From contig JAJYTV010000171.1 in NCBI GenBank assembly GCA_021792885.1, positions 1-5,113 of the forward strand: 5,113 nt of DNA, given 5' to 3'. Position 1 is the stretch's first letter; every line of letters starts with the position of its first letter. The position numbers and the translations under genes are program-made. The notes under the pieces were generated by a model that ran no database searches, was not told the DNA's origin, and was given only the letters and a program-made list of their open reading frames with translations. Below, one piece after another: positions 1 through 5,113 of this stretch. This DNA is from Bacillota bacterium. Lineage in GTDB: Bacteria > Bacillota > Sulfobacillia > JAJZYS01 > JAJYTV01.

Positions 1-1
1 G

Positions 2-1495
2 CGCGAGGACGCCGCGGAGGACAGGCCGCGCGTGCAGGTGGGCGACCCCTTCCTCGGCAAGCTGCTGATCGAAGCGACGCTCGAGATCCTGCGCGAGGAG
101 CCCGTCGTGGCGATCCAGGACCTCGGCGCCGGGGGGCTTGCGGGGGCCCTCATCGAGATGTGCGCGAAGGGCGGCGTCGGGGCGGACGTCATCATCGAGC
201 GGGTGCCGCTGCGCCAGGCGGACCTCGCGCCCGCCGAGATCCTTTTGTCGGAGAGCCAAGAGCGCATGCTCCTCCTGCTCCCTCCGGCTTCGATCCCCGC
301 GGCGCAGCGCATCGCCGAGCGCTACGGCATCGCCGCCGCGGAGGTCGGGGAGGTGCGCGCGGACGGCGAGATCGCGCTCACGCTGCACGGACAGATCCTC
401 TCGCGGCTGCCTGCGTCGATCTACGCGGAGGCGCCGAAGGCGTCGCTCGATCCCGCGCCGCCGAACGAGATTGCCTCGCCGCCGGCCGAACCGGTCAGCA
501 TCGACCCGCGCTCTGCGCTGCTCGCGCTGCTGGCGCGGCCGAACCTCGGCTCGCGGGCGGAGATCTACCACACCTACGACCAGGACGTCGGGCTGCGCAC
601 GGTCGTGCGCCCCGGGCTCGACGCGGCCGTGCTGCGCGCAGCGCCTCAGGCGCCCGGCGTCGCCGTCTCGACCGACCAGACGCCCCGCTACTGCGAGCGC
701 TCGCCGCGGATCGGTGCCGCGCTCGCCGTCTGCGAGGCGGCCCGCAACGTCGCCGCCCGCGGGGCCACGCCGATCGGACTCACGAACTGCCTGAACCTCG
801 GCAACCCGGAGCGGGCGGAGGTCGCGCGCCAGCTCGTCGACGTCGTCGACGGCATCGCAGAGGCGGCGAGGGAGCTCAAGATCCCCGTGACGGGCGGCAA
901 CGTCAGCCTCTACAACGAGTCCTCCGGCCTCGCCATCGTGCCGACGCCGGTGATCGGCATGATCGGCCACCTGCCGAAACCCGAGCAGGCGATCGGCGTG
1001 CAGCCCGTGCGCAGCGGCATGGCGGTCCTGCTGCTCGGCGAGCCGGCCGACCGGCTGGCCGGCAGCGAGCTCGCGGACCTCGCGGGCGTCCTGCCGGCCC
1101 CGCCCGCCCCGCCGGACTACGAAGCGCTTCGGGCGCTCCTGCAGCTACTGCCCGCCGCGGGTCAGGCGGGGGAGATCGCGCTCGCGCACGACGTGGCGGA
1201 CGGAGGTCTCCTCACCGCGCTTGCGGAGATCGTCCTGCACACCGGCCTCGGCGTCTCGGTCCAGCTCGAGCAGGCGCTGCCGAGCTACCTCTTCGGGGAG
1301 CCGAGCGCCCTCTTCGTCGCGCTGAGCGGCGAGAGCGAGGCGCTCTTGCGCCGCGCGCAGGCACTCGGGGTGCGCGCGAAGGAGATCGGCGAAGTGACGG
1401 CCGAGGCCGAACTCACCGTGCGCATGCCGACCGAACCGGACTGGTCGCTGCAGCGCGCGCAGATCGGGCACGCGGTGGGGAGGGACTTCTTGTGA
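2..1495 (+). CDS. purL: Phosphoribosylformylglycinamidine synthase subunit PurL, 3' part (5' end outside window)
   Basis: PurL uses ATP and ammonia to convert FGAR to FGAM, step 4 of purine synthesis, in the cytoplasm. The frame is open from base 2, giving 497 visible residues; small PurL proteins are about 740, so roughly the first 240 are missing. The GTG at 32 is not a start, because family-like sequence continues upstream of it. Visible regions (numbered from base 2): the second part of the first AIRS-like unit, with VQVGDPF (11-17), QDLGAGGL (about 39-46) and LSESQERML (82-90); a linker; then the second AIRS-like unit, with GGNVSLYNE (298-306) and HDVADGGL (396-403). The protein ends soon after this unit with no glutaminase domain, so it is the small PurL that works with separate PurS and PurQ (known for the family; neither gene is in view). 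The stop codon overlaps the purF start by four bases (GTGA). Identity is very secure. Confidence 0.97.
   Translation, partial: REDAAEDRPRVQVGDPFLGKLLIEATLEILREEPVVAIQDLGAGGLAGALIEMCAKGGVGADVIIERVPLRQADLAPAEILLSESQERMLLLLPPASIPAAQRIAERYGIAAAEVGEVRADGEIALTLHGQILSRLPASIYAEAPKASLDPAPPNEIASPPAEPVSIDPRSALLALLARPNLGSRAEIYHTYDQDVGLRTVVRPGLDAAVLRAAPQAPGVAVSTDQTPRYCERSPRIGAALAVCEAARNVAARGATPIGLTNCLNLGNPERAEVARQLVDVVDGIAEAARELKIPVTGGNVSLYNESSGLAIVPTPVIGMIGHLPKPEQAIGVQPVRSGMAVLLLGEPADRLAGSELADLAGVLPAPPAPPDYEALRALLQLLPAAGQAGEIALAHDVADGGLLTALAEIVLHTGLGVSVQLEQALPSYLFGEPSALFVALSGESEALLRRAQALGVRAKEIGEVTAEAELTVRMPTEPDWSLQRAQIGHAVGRDFL
1477..1484 (+). promoter_or_regulatory. Shine-Dalgarno sequence for purF
   Basis: GGGGAGGG, inside the last codons of purL. 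Its GGAGG core (1479-1483) ends 8 bases before the GTG at 1492. This supports the GTG that overlaps the purL stop as the purF start, in preference to any later in-frame codon. Confidence 0.75.
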
Positions 1496-2889
1496 GCGGG
1501 GAACTGCGCGAGGCCTGCGGCGTCTTCGGCATCGTCGGCACGCCCGGGGCGCCGCGCCTCGCGGCGGAGGCGCTCTTCGCGCTGCAGCACCGCGGGCAGG
1601 AGAGCGCAGGCATCGCCGCGCTCAGCGAGGGCAGAATCGCGCTCGAGAAGGGCATGGGGCTTGTCCACGAGGTCTTCACCGATGAGCGGCTCTCTCGGCT
1701 GCACGGCGAGAGCGCGATCGGCCACGTGCGCTACTCGACGACCGGCGCCTCGCGCCCGGAGAATGCGCAGCCGCTCTTCTTCCGCGCGCGGCTCGGCCCC
1801 TTCGCCCTCGCGCACAACGGCAACCTCGTCGACGCGCTGGGAGAGCGCAAGACGCTCGAGGAGGAGGGAGCGATCTTCCAGACGACGACCGACACCGAGG
1901 TCGTCGCGCACATCATGGCGCACTCGAGCGCCGCGACCCTGCAGGAGAGCCTGCAGGAGGCGCTGGCGCGCCTGCACGGCGGCTACGCCTTCGTCGTCCT
2001 GTTCCGCGGCGGCGTGCTCGGCGCGCGCGACCCGCACGGCATCCGCCCGCTCGTCCTGGGCTGGCTCGGCAAGATGCCCTGCCTCGCTTCCGAAACCTGC
2101 GCGCTCGCTGCGGTCGGGGCAGAGTACGAGCGCGACGTGCGGCCCGGCGAGATCCTTTGGCTGACCGAGGACGGCCGCGTTGTGGAACTCTCTGCGGGGG
2201 CTGCGTCGCGCGAGAAGCTCTGCGCCTTCGAACTGATCTACTTCGCCCGGCCGGACTCCCAGGTCGCGGGGGAGTCGATCTACCGCGCCCGCCGGCGCCT
2301 CGGCCAGCAGCTGGCGAAGGAAGCCCCGGCGCCGGCAGACCTCGTCCTCGGCGTGCCGGACTCCTCCCTCCCGGCCGCCGAGGGGTACGCGGCGGAACTC
2401 GGGCTGCCGCAGGAGCTCGGCCTCGTGAAGAACCGCTACGTGGGGCGCACGTTCATCCGGCCGGGCCGCGACGGCCGCACGGCGGGGGTGCAGCGCAAGC
2501 TCTCCGTGGTACCGGAGGTCGTGCGCGGCCGCTCGGTCGCGCTGATCGACGATTCGCTCGTGCGCGGCACGACGATGCGCCACCTGACGCAGATCCTGCG
2601 CGAGGCGGGCGCCACCGAGGTGCACGTGCGGATCGCCTCGCCGCGCTACATGCATCCCTGCCACTACGGCATCGACACCTCGAACCGCGACGAGCTGATC
2701 GCGGCCGAGACAGACCAGGAGATCCTGCGCCAGCGCATCGGCGCGGACTCGCTGCAGTTCCTCTCCGCGCAGGGGGTGCTGCAGGCGACCGGGCACCGCG
2801 ACCACTGCCTTGCCTGCTTCACCGGAGACTACCCGGTGCCGGTGCCGCCGGATCTGCGCAAGGACTCCGCCGAGGAGGGGATCGAGTGA
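1492..2889 (+). CDS. purF: Amidophosphoribosyltransferase PurF (iron-sulfur, propeptide type)
   Basis: PurF catalyses the committed first step: PRPP plus glutamine gives 5-phosphoribosylamine. The protein has 465 residues, slightly short of the usual 470-500. The N-terminal class II glutaminase begins at Cys9 in EACGVFG. The eight residues MSGELREA before it look like a propeptide that is removed to expose the nucleophilic Cys. RYSTTG (80-85) and HNGNL (108-112) are glutaminase-site motifs. The C-terminal phosphoribosyltransferase domain carries the PRPP motif VALIDDSLVRGTT (349-361). Cys244, Cys390, Cys439 and Cys442 (the last two in CLAC) match the four cysteines that bind a 4Fe-4S cluster in Bacillus subtilis PurF; the cluster itself is inferred. 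The start is the GTG overlapping the purL TGA, backed by a good ribosome-binding site. The gene overlaps purM by four bases at its end. PurF is normally feedback-inhibited by purine nucleotides, but nothing in the DNA here shows transcriptional control. Confidence 0.98.
   Translation: MSGELREACGVFGIVGTPGAPRLAAEALFALQHRGQESAGIAALSEGRIALEKGMGLVHEVFTDERLSRLHGESAIGHVRYSTTGASRPENAQPLFFRARLGPFALAHNGNLVDALGERKTLEEEGAIFQTTTDTEVVAHIMAHSSAATLQESLQEALARLHGGYAFVVLFRGGVLGARDPHGIRPLVLGWLGKMPCLASETCALAAVGAEYERDVRPGEILWLTEDGRVVELSAGAASREKLCAFELIYFARPDSQVAGESIYRARRRLGQQLAKEAPAPADLVLGVPDSSLPAAEGYAAELGLPQELGLVKNRYVGRTFIRPGRDGRTAGVQRKLSVVPEVVRGRSVALIDDSLVRGTTMRHLTQILREAGATEVHVRIASPRYMHPCHYGIDTSNRDELIAAETDQEILRQRIGADSLQFLSAQGVLQATGHRDHCLACFTGDYPVPVPPDLRKDSAEEGIE
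2872..2880 (+). promoter_or_regulatory. Shine-Dalgarno sequence for purM
   Basis: GAGGAGGGG lies in the last codons of purF. The perfect AGGAGG core (2873-2878) ends 7 bases before the GTG at 2886. This is the strongest ribosome-binding site in the window and fixes the purM start at that GTG. Confidence 0.8.
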
Positions 2890-3896
2890 GCGACGCGTAC
2901 CGCGCTTCCGGCGTCGATCTCGATGCGAAGGAGCGCCTCGTCGGGCTCTTGAAGGAGGTGGGGGCGAAGGCGACCCGACCCGAAGTGATGGACGGGATCG
3001 GCGGCTTCGGAGGGCTCTTCCGGCTGCAGGGCTACCGCGACCCGGTCCTCGTGGCGGGCGCGGACGGCGTCGGCACGAAGCTCCTGCTCGCGCAGGAACT
3101 GCGCGCGATGGATGGGGTCGGTCAGGACGTCGTCGCGATGGTCGCGAACGACGTGCTGTGCCAGGGCGCGGCGCTGCTCTTCTTCCTCGACTACGTGGGC
3201 GTCGGCAAGCTCGTGCCGCAGGAGGTGGCACAGGTCGTCGCCGGCGTCGCCCGTGCCTGCAGCGCCGTGGGGGCGGCGCTCCTCGGCGGCGAAACCGCCG
3301 AGCTGCCCGATCTCTTTCCGCAGGGCGCGCTCGACCTCGTCGGATTCGGCGTCGGCGCCGTCGAGCGCGATGCGGTCCTGCGCGGGGGAGACGCGAAGGT
3401 CGGCGACGTCCTGATCGGGCTGCCGTCGGACGGGGTGCACAGCAACGGCTTCAGCCTCGTGCGCCGCATCGTGCGTGAGGCCGGCCTCTCCCTCGAGGCG
3501 CTGCACGGCCTCGACGTGCCGCTCGGCGAGGCGCTCTTGCGGCCGACGCACCTCTACGGACCGGAAGTGCTGGGGGCGCTTGCCGCGGGCGGCGTGCACG
3601 GGATCAGCCACATCACGGGCGGGGGGATCGTCGGCAACCTGCCGCGCATGCTGCCAGGCGGCGTGGGAGCGCGCCTCGACCGCAAGACGTGGGACCTCCC
3701 GCCCGAGCTCGCCCTGCTGCTCACGGCAGGGCGGATCGGGGACGAGGAGGCGCTCTCCGTCTTCAACATGGGGCTCGGCCTCGTGCTCGCGGTCGATCCT
3801 TCGGCTGTCGACAGGACGCTCACGGCGATCGCGGGCGCGGGCGGCCGCCCGCGCGTCGTCGGCGAGGTCGCCCTGGGCGCGGGCGTGCAGTGCTGA
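2886..3896 (+). CDS. purM: Phosphoribosylformylglycinamidine cyclo-ligase PurM (AIR synthetase)
   Basis: PurM uses ATP to close the ring of FGAM to 5-aminoimidazole ribonucleotide, step 5 of the pathway. It is 336 residues, against about 345 in E. coli, so it is full length. The start MSDAYRASGVD resembles the usual YxxAGVD opening of the family. The N-terminal ATP-binding half shows ADGVGTK (59-65), a VANDVLCQGA stretch (about residues 84-93) and GGETAE (134-139). The C-terminal half shows SDGVHSNG (181-188), HITGGG (242-247) and FNMGLG near residue 293. The fold is the same as each AIRS-like unit of PurL, as is known for this superfamily. One small departure is LPDLF after GGETAE, where MPGxY is common. 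The GTG start overlaps the purF stop by four bases and has an excellent ribosome-binding site. The TGA stop shares its A with the purN ATG. Confidence 0.98.
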   Translation: MSDAYRASGVDLDAKERLVGLLKEVGAKATRPEVMDGIGGFGGLFRLQGYRDPVLVAGADGVGTKLLLAQELRAMDGVGQDVVAMVANDVLCQGAALLFFLDYVGVGKLVPQEVAQVVAGVARACSAVGAALLGGETAELPDLFPQGALDLVGFGVGAVERDAVLRGGDAKVGDVLIGLPSDGVHSNGFSLVRRIVREAGLSLEALHGLDVPLGEALLRPTHLYGPEVLGALAAGGVHGISHITGGGIVGNLPRMLPGGVGARLDRKTWDLPPELALLLTAGRIGDEEALSVFNMGLGLVLAVDPSAVDRTLTAIAGAGGRPRVVGEVALGAGVQC

Positions 3897-4498
3897 TGCG
3901 CGTCGCGGTACTGGCGTCGGGGCGCGGCTCGAACTTCGCGCGCCTGCTGGAGGCCCAGGGGGACCGTTCCGCGAGGAGCTACGAGATTGTGCTGCTCGGC
4001 GTGGACCGTTCCTGCCCCGCGGAGGACATCGCCCGCCGCGGTGGCGTGGAGGTCTACACCGCGGCGGCGCGTGAGACGGGGATGGAAGGGTGGGAGCGGG
4101 GCCTGCTCGCGCGGTCGGGGGAGCTCGGGGTGCAGGGCGTGGTGCTGGCGGGCTTCATGCGCATCCTCTCCCCGCAGTTCGTCTCTCGCTTCCCTGCCCG
4201 CATCCTGAACGTGCACCCCTCGCTCCTGCCGGCGTTCCCCGGCCGCGACGCGATCGGGCAGGCACTGCGCTACGGGGTGCGCGAGACCGGTGTCACGGTC
4301 CATCTCGTCGACGAGACCCTGGACGGCGGCCCGATCGTGCTGCAGGAGGCACTCAGGGTGTCCCCGCAGGACGACGAGGCCACGCTCTCTGCGCGGATCC
4401 ATGCGCTGGAGCACCGGCTCTTGCCGCAGGCGGTCGAGCTCATGGCGCGCGGACGGCTCGCGATCGATGGGCGGAAAGTCACGATTTTGGAGGGATGA
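3896..4498 (+). CDS. purN: Phosphoribosylglycinamide formyltransferase PurN (10-formyl-THF dependent)
   Basis: PurN transfers a formyl group from 10-formyltetrahydrofolate to GAR, step 3 of the pathway. It is 200 residues, within the usual range of about 190-215. The N-terminal phosphate-binding loop is SGRGSN (8-13). LAGFMRILSP is followed by the catalytic Asn105 and His107 in LNVHPSLLP, and by Asp143 in ETLDGGP, equivalent to E. coli Asn106, His108 and Asp144. After HPSLLP the segment PGRDAIGQAL resembles Bacillus PurN more than E. coli PurN, from memory. Residues 36-50 (VDRSCPAEDIARRGG) depart from the common SNxxDAxGLERA pattern. The ATG at 3896 shares one base with the purM TGA and has no visible Shine-Dalgarno sequence, so translation probably depends on ribosomes finishing purM. 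An in-frame GTG at 3890 is a possible but less likely start. Confidence 0.96.
   Translation: MRVAVLASGRGSNFARLLEAQGDRSARSYEIVLLGVDRSCPAEDIARRGGVEVYTAAARETGMEGWERGLLARSGELGVQGVVLAGFMRILSPQFVSRFPARILNVHPSLLPAFPGRDAIGQALRYGVRETGVTVHLVDETLDGGPIVLQEALRVSPQDDEATLSARIHALEHRLLPQAVELMARGRLAIDGRKVTILEG
4489..4494 (+). promoter_or_regulatory. Shine-Dalgarno sequence for purH
   Basis: GGAGGG in the last codons of purN. It directly abuts the ATG at 4495, which would leave no spacer, but ends 6 bases before the in-frame GTG at 4501. The spacing therefore favours GTG 4501 as the purH start. Confidence 0.65.
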
Positions 4499-4500
4499 AG

Positions 4501-5113
4501 GTGCTGACAGCGCTTCTCAGCGTGCGGGACAAGACGGGACTCGAGGACTTCGGCAAGGCGCTTTTGCAGCGCGGCTTCTCTCTGCTCGCGAGCGGCGGGA
4601 CGGCGAAGGCGCTGCGCGCGGCGGGCCTTGCGGTCGAGGAGGTGGCCGATTACACGCGCTCGCCGGAGATCCTCGGCGGCCGCGTGAAGACCCTCCACCC
4701 GGCGGTGCACGGCGGCATCCTCAGCCGCAGCACGCCGGAGGACGAAGGGGACCTCCTGCGCATCGGCGCGCGGCAGATCGATCTCGTGGCGGTCTCCCTC
4801 TACCCGTTCATCGAGACGGTCCGCGGCGGGGCCTCCCACGCCGAGGCGATCGAGGAGATCGACATCGGCGGCGTCGCCCTCTTGCGGGCGGCGGCGAAGA
4901 ACCATGACCGGGTCTGGGTCGTGCCCGGGGCGCAGTGGTACGAGGCCGTGCTCGCCGGACTCGACGCCGACGACCCTGGGCTGCGCAGGCGGCTCGCCGC
5001 CGCGGCGTTCTCGGAGACGGCGCGCTACGACATGGCGATCGCGAACTATCTCGCGGACGAACAGTGGCCCCCCTTCCCCATGGCGGCCGCGCAGCGCACG
5101 CAGACCTTGCGCT
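4501..5113 (+). CDS. purH: Bifunctional purine biosynthesis protein PurH, 5' part (IMP cyclohydrolase domain; 3' end outside window)
   Basis: PurH carries out the last two steps: formylation of AICAR by its C-terminal domain and ring closure to IMP by its N-terminal domain. The window holds 204 codons plus one base, about 40% of the usual 510-530 residues, covering nearly the whole cyclohydrolase domain with its methylglyoxal-synthase-like fold. Numbered from GTG 4501, motifs are ALLSVRDKTG (4-13), SGGTA (31-35), GGRVKTLHP (59-67), an AVHGGIL segment just after it, IDIGG (120-124) and RAAAKNH (129-135). The last codons read TLR, and the next base is T, as expected for the LRYGEN motif that opens the transformylase region. 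The start is uncertain: ATG 4495 would give two more residues (Met-Lys) and an ATGA-type overlap with purN, but the Shine-Dalgarno spacing favours GTG 4501. The frame is intact to the window edge. Confidence 0.96.
   Translation, partial: MLTALLSVRDKTGLEDFGKALLQRGFSLLASGGTAKALRAAGLAVEEVADYTRSPEILGGRVKTLHPAVHGGILSRSTPEDEGDLLRIGARQIDLVAVSLYPFIETVRGGASHAEAIEEIDIGGVALLRAAAKNHDRVWVVPGAQWYEAVLAGLDADDPGLRRRLAAAAFSETARYDMAIANYLADEQWPPFPMAAAQRTQTLR

Noticed and set aside
2157..2885. Upstream extension of the purM frame inside purF
   Set aside because: The translation is Arg/Gly/Ala-rich shadow sequence. PurM homology begins right at GTG 2886, which follows a perfect AGGAGG.
160..2889. An apparent 909-residue + strand reading frame that would fuse extra sequence to PurF
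   Set aside because: Only 1492-2889 encodes PurF. The part before it lies out of frame inside purL and is rich in Arg, Ala and Gly, as expected of a shadow frame in GC-rich DNA. The GTG at 1492 has a good ribosome-binding site.
1285..3231. A long (648 codon) open frame on the - strand across purL, purF and purM
   Set aside because: It runs antisense to three conserved genes, has low-complexity Arg/Ala/Pro-rich composition and resembles no family I know. High GC at third codon positions commonly leaves such antisense frames open.
3285..3317. LPDLF after GGETAE in PurM, where MPG followed by an aromatic residue is common
   Set aside because: The key GGETAE residues are intact, and this position is variable in the family as I recall it, so it is not evidence of altered function.
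1485..4510. Possible hidden regulatory hairpins, terminators or small genes at the gene junctions
   Set aside because: The junctions overlap or leave at most two bases, and I see no U-tract terminator, clear inverted repeat or promoter-like AT-rich stretch around them.
3554..4905. Other long - strand frames over purM, purN and purH
   Set aside because: They lie antisense to conserved genes, have shadow-like composition, and show no independent ribosome-binding site or recognisable domain.

Overview
The window is a compact stretch of a de novo purine biosynthesis operon. It holds five genes, all on the + strand, in the order purL (3' part), purF, purM, purN, purH (5' part). There is essentially no non-coding DNA: the first four genes overlap at their stop/start codons, and purN and purH are separated by two bases or overlap by three, depending on which purH start is used. 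The L-F-M-N-H order is the one known from the Bacillus subtilis pur operon and from several other bacterial lineages.

The DNA is very GC-rich (about 70% by eye), with C or G at most third codon positions and GTG used as a start codon for at least two genes. This fits a high-GC bacterium. The proteins mix features: PurF is the iron-sulfur, propeptide-bearing type; PurL is the small type without a fused glutaminase; PurN has a Bacillus-like segment after its catalytic Asn-x-His. I cannot assign a phylum from this. A high-GC deltaproteobacterial-type or candidate-phylum lineage is a guess only.

Layout: bases 2-1495 are the C-terminal two thirds of PurL; 1492-2889 is complete purF; 2886-3896 is complete purM; 3896-4498 is complete purN; 4501 (or 4495) to the end is the start of purH, cut one base after the Leu-Arg that normally precedes Tyr-Gly-Glu-Asn at the start of the transformylase domain. 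Good Shine-Dalgarno sequences lie before purF, purM and purH. purN has none and is probably translated by coupling to purM.

Pathway logic: PurF makes phosphoribosylamine from PRPP and glutamine (step 1). PurN formylates GAR (step 3), PurL converts FGAR to FGAM (step 4), PurM closes the imidazole ring to AIR (step 5), and PurH performs the last two steps to IMP. PurD, PurE, PurK, PurC and PurB, and the PurS and PurQ partners of a small PurL, must be encoded outside the window. I found no mobile element, RNA gene, CRISPR array or new system. The window looks like ordinary housekeeping DNA, and the findings below are modest.
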